From a virus, in the IMG/VR virus record IMGVR_UViG_3300037584_002109, positions 1-28,195 of that record: a stretch of 28,195 nt of DNA. One strand, written 5' to 3'. Each line of letters starts with the position of its first letter. Within the stretch, counting starts at the first letter, position 1. The position numbers and the translations under genes are program-made. A model generated the notes under the pieces. It was not told the origin of the DNA. It made no database searches and saw nothing but the letters and a program-made list of their open reading frames with translations. Below, one piece after another: positions 6,952 to 14,625 of the stretch.

Positions 6952-8615
6952 CACAGTTCCCTCACTTTAAACGCAGCAGCCCTGATTGCTTCTCTAGCAC
7001 TAGCAGTTATACTAGCAGCCAAATCAACATCAGCCCAACCGAATCCTTGGTATGCGATGATACCATAGAATGAAGCCATCAGTCTTTTGACAGCAAGTTG
7101 ATTGTTGTTCCACTTTGCGTATTCACTTTTACTTTCACTTTCTTTCATCTTCACTTTGTATTCGTTCCTCAACTCTTTGAGTTCTAGAACTGCTTTTGGT
7201 AGCAACCCTAGTTCATTCGTCTTGTAATATCTCATGTCACTGTCCTTTACTTCAGAGAAGTCCTTTGGTGTTCTCAGATTTACACCAAATTCTGTTGGTG
7301 CTTCTGACTTGGTTTCCCAAGAGATATTTCTTGCAATCATCATGCTTGGATATAGACCAGCAAAGTCGAATGCTGCAACACCCAAATGCAGGCCGTTCGT
7401 ACCCTCGCTGAGAGGGTCATAGACCATTGCCCCATCATAGTCCACCCTGTCACCTTTCCTACCCGTAGGGGCTTTCCATGAAGCATTTCTCATGAAGTAT
7501 ATTCCACCCATGTTGCTAGCATAGAAGCAAGCGTCGAATGGTGCTTTTAGTAAAAGTTGTAAAGAGATGATGGCTTCAGTTGTGAAGTTCTCATCGTCTA
7601 TCCTCTTGATTAGTTCTACATCTTTCAAAGCATAATCTAGATAGGTCTCTGTGTCTTCTTGCCAACCTCTCCTGAAGAATTCATTCTTATCAGGAAATTT
7701 CTCACTGACTAACTTCTTTTCTCCAAGCACATGCTCTGATACATAATCCAAGGATAGTGATGGTAGTGTTCCCTTCTGAGCATCATTCCACTGTCTCTCA
7801 AACGCTAAGTCTAGAGGTACACAGATTCTACCCTTGATTGGTTGTGCTATTGGAGAGTAGTTTTCTATCTGCTTCTTCTTAAGAATACGACTACCCTGAC
7901 TGATAGACCATTCAACACCTGTGAGTTCTTGAACAGGCGATAGTAGTCTTGGGTCGATGCCATTGACATCTAATCTCTCAATTAATTTAGGAACATCGAA
8001 CTTCCAACCAAACCATGAGATAAGCATATCCGGGTCTTTCTCTGTAATCATTAGAATGAACCTCTCAAGTATAGTTCTCTCAGATTCTTCTGAGTCAGGT
8101 TGCCAAGTAAGAGTGTAATACTCGTCATCAAAGTTATCGTAAACAACAATAGCAGTAATAGCACCATCATGCTCTCCACCTTGCATCCACTCCATATCCC
8201 AATACCACTTACGCATTCGATATTGTGGCATCTCTGTAATCTCATCAACGGCATAGCGGTAGTGATGTCTCACATCTGCCTCATAGGTGTTGATTCCCCT
8301 GTTGTGGAAATTAGTACGAATCTTACTAATCATCTTCCCTGATTTGGTATAGCGAGTCTTGTATGGCGTCCAAGTCACCTTCAATAGTCTCTGCCCGTCA
8401 AGATTAACCCAATCTCCTTCTTCATAGAAGAGATTTACGAAGAATGGTTTTGACCTACCCTCCTGTAGAACAATCTTGTCTTTCAGAGCATGGTTTCTGT
8501 TTTCGATGAAGAAGTAAGGGGAGAACTCCGAGAAAGAAATATTCCTATCCTTTCTGTTCTCTTCCTCATCTCTCCAACGTAGAAGAATACCCTCTTCAGT
8601 ATTTGCTATTATCAT
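6951..8615 (-). CDS. DNA polymerase B, N-terminal fragment (exonuclease, motifs A and B)
   Basis: This 554-aa protein carries the proofreading domain and the first part of the polymerase domain of family B. ExoI is WDMEWM (Asp 140, Glu 142), ExoII GWKFDVPKL (Asp 207) and ExoIII YALKDVEL (Tyr 328, Asp 332). Motif A is DFAGLYPSMM (Asp 417) and motif B KRLMASFYG (510-518). The protein stops about 36 residues after motif B, so motif C and the thumb are absent; they are encoded at 5867-6748. The normal stop and overlapping start of the next cistron argue for a true gene split. The start has AGGTGAT upstream and follows the clamp gene by four bases. Confidence 0.92.
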   Translation of the reverse strand: MIIANTEEGILLRWRDEEENRKDRNISFSEFSPYFFIENRNHALKDKIVLQEGRSKPFFVNLFYEEGDWVNLDGQRLLKVTWTPYKTRYTKSGKMISKIRTNFHNRGINTYEADVRHHYRYAVDEITEMPQYRMRKWYWDMEWMQGGEHDGAITAIVVYDNFDDEYYTLTWQPDSEESERTILERFILMITEKDPDMLISWFGWKFDVPKLIERLDVNGIDPRLLSPVQELTGVEWSISQGSRILKKKQIENYSPIAQPIKGRICVPLDLAFERQWNDAQKGTLPSLSLDYVSEHVLGEKKLVSEKFPDKNEFFRRGWQEDTETYLDYALKDVELIKRIDDENFTTEAIISLQLLLKAPFDACFYASNMGGIYFMRNASWKAPTGRKGDRVDYDGAMVYDPLSEGTNGLHLGVAAFDFAGLYPSMMIARNISWETKSEAPTEFGVNLRTPKDFSEVKDSDMRYYKTNELGLLPKAVLELKELRNEYKVKMKESESKSEYAKWNNNQLAVKRLMASFYGIIAYQGFGWADVDLAASITASAREAIRAAAFKVREL

Positions 8616-8619
8616 AATA

Positions 8620-9381
8620 TCACCTAGTTAAGTATGGGGCTTTGATTAATACTCTATCTGTTCCCTGCCAAATGACAGGGGATTCATCTCTGAGATAGAT
8701 AGTTACAGGCACAGAGCCACGAAAGAACTTGTGGAACTGTCCAGTCACTTCCACTGTTGCTGATTCACCGTTCATAGATGTTGTAGAGACTATGACATCC
8801 ACCTTGTCGATGTCAGACCTTCTACTTGAGACGGTGAAGTGTCGATTATCTGTGTCTAACAGATATTTTGCGTTGTTGATTACATCGCATGTTTTGATTG
8901 CATCAGCAAGTATAGTCGAACCTGTTGTAATCACAGACTCGAATGATACTTTACTCCAAACGGGGTTCTCCGGTGTTATGGTGAATCCCTGAATCCTTGC
9001 AATCATAGATATGTTTGGATGGCTTACAACCAACGGAAGACCGGCTTTCTTTCCACCACCTTCGTCATGAAGAATGATGTGGTCTCCTACCTTGAGTGTA
9101 ATCCTGTCTCCTGTGAATGTCTTGAGATACTTGAGCATCCTCTCAATCTCGACTACAAACATACTTCTCTCATCGGTGACAGACAGTATTGGAACGGTTA
9201 TTCTGCAAATGGTTTGATTATCTGCATTGTACAGGTTCATTTGGTTATCGCTTATCACTTCCAATTCTGCGTAGTTTGTCAATTGACTGTTCTTCGCTGT
9301 GTCTCCGTTGTGATACTTTCCCTTCATCCACACATCTTCTAGTGCATTCATTAGTGTTTTATTGTCTATTTCTATTCTCAT
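8620..9381 (-). CDS. Sliding clamp (PCNA-like)
   Basis: The 253-aa length is that of a two-domain PCNA monomer, which trimerises into a ring. The C-terminal segment (FHKFFRGSVPVTIYLRDES, then VIWQGTDRVLIKAPYL) follows the PCNA ending in which a strand with 'P' precedes a final 'LAP'-like tail. The central YLKTFTGDRITLKVGDH and earlier 'NADNQTICRITV' are also clamp-like. It should tether the split polymerase and other PIP-box proteins. It is divergent, so the call rests on length, ending and context next to PolB and the clamp loader. A full GGAGG lies seven bases before the ATG, and a strong hairpin precedes it. Confidence 0.75.
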   Translation of the reverse strand: MRIEIDNKTLMNALEDVWMKGKYHNGDTAKNSQLTNYAELEVISDNQMNLYNADNQTICRITVPILSVTDERSMFVVEIERMLKYLKTFTGDRITLKVGDHIILHDEGGGKKAGLPLVVSHPNISMIARIQGFTITPENPVWSKVSFESVITTGSTILADAIKTCDVINNAKYLLDTDNRHFTVSSRRSDIDKVDVIVSTTSMNGESATVEVTGQFHKFFRGSVPVTIYLRDESPVIWQGTDRVLIKAPYLTR

Positions 9382-9401
9382 ATTTATTCCTCCTTCGTAG
9401 T

Positions 9402-9435
9402 GTAGATGGGATGGGTGTTACCCCACCCCACCTAC
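9402..9435 (-). promoter_or_regulatory. Strong RNA hairpin in the leader of the clamp gene
   Basis: The 62-base gap between the RecA-like and clamp genes contains a 34-base GC-rich stem-loop: a 14-bp stem closing a 6-base loop. Two of the 14 pairs are G-U when transcribed from the minus strand but A-C mismatches on the other strand, so the structure makes sense only in the operon's own RNA. No T tract follows and a strong GGAGG comes after it. An mRNA processing or stability element fits better than a terminator. Confidence 0.65.
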
Positions 9436-9443
9436 GTTCACGT

Positions 9444-10307
9444 TCAAAGTTCTCCTGCTTTTATTTCAGGAAAACCGTTCCAGTCTACCTTCCCATCTTC
9501 GATGGTTAAGACCTTCAATCTCTTGCCTATCATCTCAGGCTTCCTAGCACTTGCCTCTACCATAGCGGTGAAGGTTGCACCATTCTTCCTGATGTCTCTA
9601 GACATCCTGACTGTTGCGGTAAAGATGTCCTCTGTTGTTGAATGCCAGTTAGCCTCAACGCCAACAGGGTTTGGATTACCAGCATACTTGTCCTTAGAAT
9701 GAGCAATCACTATTCGATGACATTGCATCTCTAGTATCTGCTTGTGCAAGAAGTTCTTGTAAGGAGTGTTTCTATCACCCCAAACATACGGTGGTTGCTT
9801 GATTACAGTGTCAGCATCCATACCATGCTTCTCACGCATCTTAGTCTCACAAACATCTGTCAGTAGTTTGTCTGCCCCGTCCACGATGACTGCCTTCAGT
9901 TTACCTTCCTCTAACAACTCCAATGCCATTTGATAGAACGCTCTCGCATTATCCATAGTCTCATCGAAATCAACTAGACTTCCATCCTTCCTGACTATCG
10001 GGTTATACACAATTAGATTCTCCACGTTACCGTAGTGATTCCTCTTAACGTCTATTGCTCTGTTGTCGAAGTCGAATACTAGAACTTTCATATCGTTCTT
10101 GATATCTTCTTCCGTCAACAAATCCATAGCCGTTGCCGATTTAGCAGACTTGGGTTCTCCCCAAATACCGAGACACAGGAATGACTTGTTGTTCTCCTGT
10201 GCTTGCTTTATCTGCTCAAGCATAGCCCTCTTGCGAAGAGCATATTTGCCTTCATCAGATTCTTTCGTTGTTACTGCCTTTGTCTTATCTGTTGTTGTCC
10301 AACTCAT
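9444..10307 (-). CDS. RecA/RadA-fold ATPase (Sak4/RadB-like)
   Basis: The ATG at 10307, preceded by GGTGAT, gives 287 residues. A P-loop variant GEPKSAKS (50-57) follows the strand FLCLGIW, LVFDFDNRA comes next, and Walker B is AVIVDGADKLL (139-149). Short single-domain RecA-fold proteins of this shape include phage Sak4 and archaeal RadB. They help strand annealing or recombination together with an ssDNA-binding protein. The second Gly of the usual GxxGxGK is Ala here. The location between the ssDNA-binding candidate and the clamp supports a replication/recombination role. The exact subfamily is uncertain. Confidence 0.72.
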   Translation of the reverse strand: MSWTTTDKTKAVTTKESDEGKYALRKRAMLEQIKQAQENNKSFLCLGIWGEPKSAKSATAMDLLTEEDIKNDMKVLVFDFDNRAIDVKRNHYGNVENLIVYNPIVRKDGSLVDFDETMDNARAFYQMALELLEEGKLKAVIVDGADKLLTDVCETKMREKHGMDADTVIKQPPYVWGDRNTPYKNFLHKQILEMQCHRIVIAHSKDKYAGNPNPVGVEANWHSTTEDIFTATVRMSRDIRKNGATFTAMVEASARKPEMIGKRLKVLTIEDGKVDWNGFPEIKAGEL

Positions 10308-10557
10308 ATCTATCACCATTCTTATATTCATCAGGGCTAAATGTAATGCCCATCCATTGTTTTAGTAAATCATTAAGTTCTGTAAGAGATAGTTTGACCC
10401 TTACATCCTTGTTCTTAAAGTGAAACTTCGTCCAATAGTCTCCGGTGTCGGGATTGTACTTCCAAGTTAGGAAGTCTACGCTATCCATGAGGAAGGCAAA
10501 ACTTCTCCCATGAATAACGAGACTCCCGTTGGAATCAGCACTCATACTGTATTCCAT
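10285..10557 (-). CDS. Unknown 90-aa protein
   Basis: The ATG at 10557 follows GAGGTG six bases away and gives about 90 residues. It looks beta-rich at the start (GSLVIHGRSFAFLM, TKFHFKNKDVRVKLSLTEL) with a helical end. It has no cysteines and no recognised motif. It overlaps the RecA-like start by 23 bases and follows the ssDNA-binding candidate by 10 bases, so a role with that module is possible but unproven. Confidence 0.6.
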   Translation of the reverse strand: MEYSMSADSNGSLVIHGRSFAFLMDSVDFLTWKYNPDTGDYWTKFHFKNKDVRVKLSLTELNDLLKQWMGITFSPDEYKNGDRYELDNNR

Positions 10558-10567
10558 GTTAAGCACC

Positions 10568-11800
10568 TCAATCAAAGAACCAATCTTCTGACTCTTCTAC
10601 GAAGTCTACATTCTCAGGACTACCGCCTCTAGCATTAATGACATAGAGACCGTTTACATTGATGCTTGCTGGCCTGATGTTTCCATCAGGGTCTACGCCT
10701 TGGGATGTTCTACCCACAACTATCACTTGAGAACCTATACCGAAATCGATGTTAATGTTCTCAGGAATCCAGCAGGTTGTGCCGCTCCATCCATCGTTAT
10801 CGAAATCGAAGTCAGTGTTCAAGTCATCTAGATTTAGAATCCTGTTGCCGTTAGCAGTGGGCGTAGCGTTGATGCTGTTGACGGTTCCATCTGTGAAGAC
10901 GAATCTATCATCCCAATTTGCCTTGTTCTGAGAAACCTGATGATACCTATCAAGGTCAATCAGAGGACTGTAGTTTCCTCCGCAGTATTCCATAACTGCA
11001 TCTTGTATTATGATGCTGTTGACATCCTTCTTCATCTCAGAATCATCAGGTAGGTCTACGTTGTAGACCAATGACTCAAGAGTTTGACCTGCTCCACCAT
11101 GAATCATATCATCACGATTTGAATTAGGTATCACATCGAAGTGAATAAACTCAAAGGTCTTTGGCTCAAAATCCTTGGCAAACTGCTTCTTGTAGGAGAA
11201 GAAATACTTTCCCATATTACCATCTACTTCACCGACGAAGACGCCCTTTCTCTGATACTCGGATGCAGGCTGTGGCTTACCGTAGTTCTTGTTCCAGTCA
11301 CCCTGTCGAGTGTCAAGCGGTACAATGAATCTACCACTGTCAACCTCTACATTGTTATCAGGCAAGTTCTTCATATGCTTGACAATCTCATCACCATCTC
11401 GCATCATCCTTGCTTCGTATCCGTCACCGTCTTCAGTAAAGACAGCGACTCTTCCGAGAGAGTAAGTCATATCACTGTCTCTCATGTACTCGTTCGTTAG
11501 TCTTTCACGGCTTCGTGCAGACATATCCATAGCAGGGTTGAGGGAGACAAAGAAGCCGAATGCTTTCTTGTATAGACTGTTACTACCTGATGTAGAGGTC
11601 GTCTGTGTGCCTTGTCTCTTCAGTGCATTGCGAGAATTACTGAAGAACTGTCTCCAAAGACTTCGGGCTAACAAGCCCTCCGTTTCTACGTTGACATTGT
11701 TCTTGGAACATATTTCCTCAAACTTAGCCATCGCATCGTCTAGGGACATCCCTAGCAGTTCTGCTGCTTTTTCAATTTCATTCTTTATTTCATCATTCAT
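10568..11800 (-). CDS. Putative ssDNA-binding protein with acidic C-terminal tail
   Basis: The product has about 410 residues. An N-terminal helical bundle (about 1-60) is followed by a Ser/Thr linker (GTQTTSTSGSNS), a long beta-rich region, and a C-terminal OB-like segment (IGSQVIVVGRTSQG...INVNGLYVINA). It ends in VEESEDWFFD. An acidic tail closed by bulky aromatics is the hallmark of SSB and T4 gp32-type proteins, which use it to recruit partners. The position between clamp loader and RecA-like ATPase fits. No diagnostic sequence signature was seen, so the function is inferred. The start at 11800 has GGAGG nine bases upstream; ATG at 11806 is possible. Confidence 0.5.
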   Translation of the reverse strand: MNDEIKNEIEKAAELLGMSLDDAMAKFEEICSKNNVNVETEGLLARSLWRQFFSNSRNALKRQGTQTTSTSGSNSLYKKAFGFFVSLNPAMDMSARSRERLTNEYMRDSDMTYSLGRVAVFTEDGDGYEARMMRDGDEIVKHMKNLPDNNVEVDSGRFIVPLDTRQGDWNKNYGKPQPASEYQRKGVFVGEVDGNMGKYFFSYKKQFAKDFEPKTFEFIHFDVIPNSNRDDMIHGGAGQTLESLVYNVDLPDDSEMKKDVNSIIIQDAVMEYCGGNYSPLIDLDRYHQVSQNKANWDDRFVFTDGTVNSINATPTANGNRILNLDDLNTDFDFDNDGWSGTTCWIPENINIDFGIGSQVIVVGRTSQGVDPDGNIRPASINVNGLYVINARGGSPENVDFVEESEDWFFD

Positions 11801-12047
11801 TTTCATTTTCCTCCTTTGTTTTCATTTTCTTTCTTTCGTGTTTTAATTCCACTAATCCTTCTGTCAGCATGACTATGCCACACAATATCCAAAAGAAATT
11901 GGAATCTACGCTGATTAAATTTAGCGTGTTTAATGTAGGCAGTACAATCAGCAATGCACCGCCTAACGCTATTATCTCATACCGAAGTAGTAGATGTTTG
12001 ATATCTTCAATATCCACTACGCCGTCTTTGTTCAAATCCATTTTCAT
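11793..12047 (-). CDS. EF-hand/dockerin-like motif protein with two membrane segments
   Basis: This protein of about 84 residues opens with MKMDLNKDGVVDIEDIKHLL, a DxNxDGxxDxxD calcium-binding loop of EF-hand/dockerin type. Two hydrophobic segments follow (EIIALGGALLIVLP and FFWILCGIVMLTEGLV) and then a Lys/Glu-rich tail. It is probably a small membrane protein with a calcium-responsive cytoplasmic or external head. No named family is recognised. The GAGG upstream of the ATG at 12047 supports this start; ATG at 12053 is the alternative. Confidence 0.6.
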   Translation of the reverse strand: MKMDLNKDGVVDIEDIKHLLLRYEIIALGGALLIVLPTLNTLNLISVDSNFFWILCGIVMLTEGLVELKHERKKMKTKEENENE

Positions 12048-12061
12048 ATTCATACCTCATT

Positions 12062-12139
12062 TTAAAATCTCCTTCTAGGTGAATCCATCCACTTTATTAT
12101 TTGTCTCAATATTACTATACCTATAACAAACTCAATCAT
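12062..12139 (-). CDS. Possible micro-ORF (25 aa), hydrophobic
   Basis: The ATG overlaps the clamp-loader stop (TGATG). The frame reads MIEFVIGIVILRQIIKWMDS followed by a basic end, a short membrane-helix-like peptide. It spans almost the whole gap and contains a GGAG near its end. It is too short to be sure; it could simply be spacer. Confidence 0.3.
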   Translation of the reverse strand: MIEFVIGIVILRQIIKWMDSPRRRF

Positions 12140-13050
12140 CAAATCATCTGTCCTATCATCCAAGAAGCAAGTAGTTTTGGAGTCATATTGCTGCTTCTCC
12201 ACTCTGCTTCTCCGACTACCCTAAGTAATTTGAACTTCTTGGCGGCTGGCATATCTGTCTTAACTATGACATCGTGCATATTAACACATATTGTTCTCAT
12301 GTCAACCGAATTATACAACAAATCATGCACCTTACCTAAACAATTATCATATTTATTTTCATCAATCATTTGCAATATTTCAGTATAGGGTTCTAAGTTC
12401 TTGTCAATCTGACTCAATAGCGAAGACTTGCTGTAGATTGCAGCCTGCAATTCAGTAAGTCCTCGTCTCATATCCCCATGAAGGGAGCCTATGAAGATTT
12501 CCAAGTCATCGCTAGATACATGGCTAACTCCCTCATTTTCTAATACTCTCGTCAATAGAAGATGCATAGTCTGTGGTCGCAATCTATCGAATCTGTAATT
12601 AGCGCACCTCGATTGAAGTGGATGTATTATCCTGTGTCTGTCATTGCAAGTGATAATGAATCTACAATTGTCCGAGTATCTTTCCATCATCCTCTTCAAT
12701 GCATTCTGCGCATCCTTGGTCATACCATCCATCTCATCAAGAAGTATAATCTTGAAAGGTACGTCACCAATCTTCTTCGTGGAAGCAATGTCCTTGATTT
12801 GGTTCCTGACTGTCTCTAGTCTTCTGTCGTCTGATGCGTTGATTTCAAAGAAGTTGCTTGGCTTGTCATCCTTCAGAATATCATTTGCCAGTGCGATACC
12901 AGCAGCAGTCTTACCTACACCTGCCACACCGTACAATAGAACATTGGGCATATTTCCTTGTGATACCCAACTCTCTGCATCAATCGTGAAGTTATATTGT
13001 CCGACTATATCAGCAATCTTCTTTGGTCTATATTTCTCTGTCCATAACAT
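12139..13050 (-). CDS. rfcS: Clamp loader small subunit (RFC small)
   Basis: From the ATG at 13050 (GAGGA six bases upstream) the 303-aa product opens with the canonical LWTEKYRPKKIADIVGQ. It has Walker A GVAGVGKT (41-48), Walker B IILLDEMD (101-108), sensor 1 ITCN, and the arginine-finger SRC motif (QSRCANYRF). These are the RFC box motifs of an active AAA+ clamp loader ATPase. It should open and load the viral PCNA-like ring. The gene directly follows a degenerate large-like subunit. It is slightly shorter than cellular archaeal RFC small subunits (about 320 residues). Confidence 0.95.
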   Translation of the reverse strand: MLWTEKYRPKKIADIVGQYNFTIDAESWVSQGNMPNVLLYGVAGVGKTAAGIALANDILKDDKPSNFFEINASDDRRLETVRNQIKDIASTKKIGDVPFKIILLDEMDGMTKDAQNALKRMMERYSDNCRFIITCNDRHRIIHPLQSRCANYRFDRLRPQTMHLLLTRVLENEGVSHVSSDDLEIFIGSLHGDMRRGLTELQAAIYSKSSLLSQIDKNLEPYTEILQMIDENKYDNCLGKVHDLLYNSVDMRTICVNMHDVIVKTDMPAAKKFKLLRVVGEAEWRSSNMTPKLLASWMIGQMI

Positions 13051-13065
13051 TTTCATTCCTCATTC

Positions 13066-13920
13066 TTAATCTAACCACTTTGACAGTGTGGTAACTGGTT
13101 GTACTGGTGTTGTCTTCTTTCTCCTTGTTTTCTCACCGAGACCTAACGTGCGCGTGTGTAGCGAACTTAGGGTTTCTCTACAATAGTCTTGAAAATCAGG
13201 GTTTTTCATTAAGTCTTTCAAAAGATAAACTTGAGAATCCCGCATTTTTAACCTTCGTAGAATTTTCGGTATTTCAGAATACTTCTTTCTTTGTGGTGGT
13301 GTCATCTTCCTTTGCATTCTCCCGTCGTGAGAGTAAGCAAGCATTTCGTAGAAGTATGATTTATTCCACCTTCTCTTTACCTTGGAATCAAGGAACATCA
13401 ATTTGTTGGGATGTATGTTCGGTGCTAGCCAAGATATGAATTGAACGTCAGCAGGTTCGCTGATTTTCAGGGTGTTCATGATAATCTCCCTATCGGGATT
13501 ACGCAGATAGTCTCCAACCAGTGTGAAGATATCTACATCATAGTTGTGCGGCTCATCAGAACGTGGTGCTAACTCCTTGATTTCATCGACATCTAGTTTC
13601 TTGCCACGCTTCAACTTACATAGATTGAACAGTTTCTTCGGCACATCCTTCTGATTGATGGATGTAAGAACCACTTGACCTCTGTATTCTAGGATAGTCC
13701 TCCTGATTAAATCGACATTCGGTTTGTAATTACACTCACGAATGATGATACCGACATCTGCTGATAGGCTGTAGTTGTCCTCTATGTCAAACTCATTTGC
13801 ATATCGAACAATAGGCTCATCAGATACAAGTGCCATTGCCTTGTTCAGTTTGTCTGTTCCGTCTTTACCTACTATTATTATCGCTCTATTCTTATTTTCA
13901 TTTATTTTCAATAGACTCAT
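13066..13920 (-). CDS. Degenerate clamp-loader large-like subunit (RFC-L-like)
   Basis: The 284-residue protein shows the layout of an AAA domain with decayed motifs: AIIIVGKDGTDKL (13-25) aligns with a Walker A but ends in Lys-Leu, VGIIIREC (56-63) with a Walker B lacking Asp-Glu, and VVLTSIN (83-89) with sensor 1. The extreme C-terminus TTLSKWLD resembles the PIP box that ends archaeal RFC large subunits, after a Lys/Arg-rich linker. It sits just upstream of the RFC small gene. It is probably a non-hydrolysing clamp-loader partner, analogous to T4 gp62. The call is inference from pattern and position, since overall similarity is weak. Confidence 0.55.
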   Translation of the reverse strand: MSLLKINENKNRAIIIVGKDGTDKLNKAMALVSDEPIVRYANEFDIEDNYSLSADVGIIIRECNYKPNVDLIRRTILEYRGQVVLTSINQKDVPKKLFNLCKLKRGKKLDVDEIKELAPRSDEPHNYDVDIFTLVGDYLRNPDREIIMNTLKISEPADVQFISWLAPNIHPNKLMFLDSKVKRRWNKSYFYEMLAYSHDGRMQRKMTPPQRKKYSEIPKILRRLKMRDSQVYLLKDLMKNPDFQDYCRETLSSLHTRTLGLGEKTRRKKTTPVQPVTTLSKWLD

Positions 13921-14212
13921 TTACAGTCCTCACTTCCATTATTTCTTCATAGGATTCTCCACAAACCCCACAGTCAACTAGAATCACAAACCACTTTAGG
14001 TCGCCTTCATAGTTTACACCTGCTTCATATGCAAATGTCTTGCTTCCACATTCTCTACATCCATCATTCACGCGCTGTAGCACATGATGCCGTATGATAT
14101 CATCATCAGTTATGTGCTGCTGTTCAGGTTTCAGGAATGTAACTGATAACTCACAGACGGTACAGAGGGATTTCTCTGTCTCTCTGAGATTGCATCTGGG
14201 ACATAACATCAT
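13898..14212 (-). CDS. Double zinc-knuckle protein
   Basis: This 104-aa protein has two CxxC pairs near the N-terminus (CPRC at 4-7, CTVC at 17-20) and two more in the second half (CRECGS and CGVCGES), separated by a helical linker. This gives two independent zinc ribbons. Zinc ribbons of this type bind nucleic acid or partner proteins. The start overlaps the previous stop (ATATGATG) and the end overlaps the clamp-loader large-like gene. No named family. Confidence 0.65.
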   Translation of the reverse strand: MMLCPRCNLRETEKSLCTVCELSVTFLKPEQQHITDDDIIRHHVLQRVNDGCRECGSKTFAYEAGVNYEGDLKWFVILVDCGVCGESYEEIMEVRTVNESIENK

Positions 14213-14604
14213 ATCAGCCCCTTCATCTTTAGTATCTTATCAAGTCCTTCAGCAGTAAGATGCTCCTTTCTCTTGACGATTTTCAGACACGTTCTGAAAG
14301 ATTCCCAATCACCGTTCTCGATTAGTTTCTCATTCATCATATCCAGCAGCAGAGTAAGGTTCTCCAAACCACTGATAACTAGTATCGGTTTTGGTCTTCC
14401 GCTATGCTCCTTAGATTTGTAGTTCGATTCAATCTCATGTTGTAGCAATGAACGATTGATACCCCATAGAAACACATCTCTTCCCCTGATGCAGACTCTC
14501 AATCTAACCCGATATCCTAACTTGGACTTCGGACTACTGACGATATTCACTTCAGGGTTGGCAAGGGAAATCAAGATACCATCAAGATTTTCCTTACTGT
14601 ACAC
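14209..14604 (-). CDS. Unknown protein, possibly a degenerate LAGLIDADG-like half domain
   Basis: The product has 131 residues. The central part has a beta-rich stretch (YRVRLRVCIRGRDVFLWG), then SGRPKPILVISGLENLTLLLDMM. This recalls the second half of a LAGLIDADG nuclease fold, followed by a helical end with 'H.T..GLDKIL'. A clear LAGLIDADG motif with catalytic acidic residues is not visible, so any activity is doubtful. It lies between ligase and a zinc protein in the replication module. It may be a remnant domesticated for another use. Confidence 0.5.
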   Translation of the reverse strand: MYSKENLDGILISLANPEVNIVSSPKSKLGYRVRLRVCIRGRDVFLWGINRSLLQHEIESNYKSKEHSGRPKPILVISGLENLTLLLDMMNEKLIENGDWESFRTCLKIVKRKEHLTAEGLDKILKMKGLI

Positions 14605-14625
14605 ATGTCTCCGATACTAGGATAG

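Noticed and set aside
6745-6954. Sequencing frameshift breaking PolB
   Set aside because: About 200 bases encode a separate frame with overlapping stop/start at both ends, which one or two base errors cannot produce.
9402-9435. Rho-independent terminator or G-quadruplex upstream of the clamp gene
   Set aside because: No T tract follows the stem in the transcription direction, and only two clear G4 runs exist, so neither explanation fits well.
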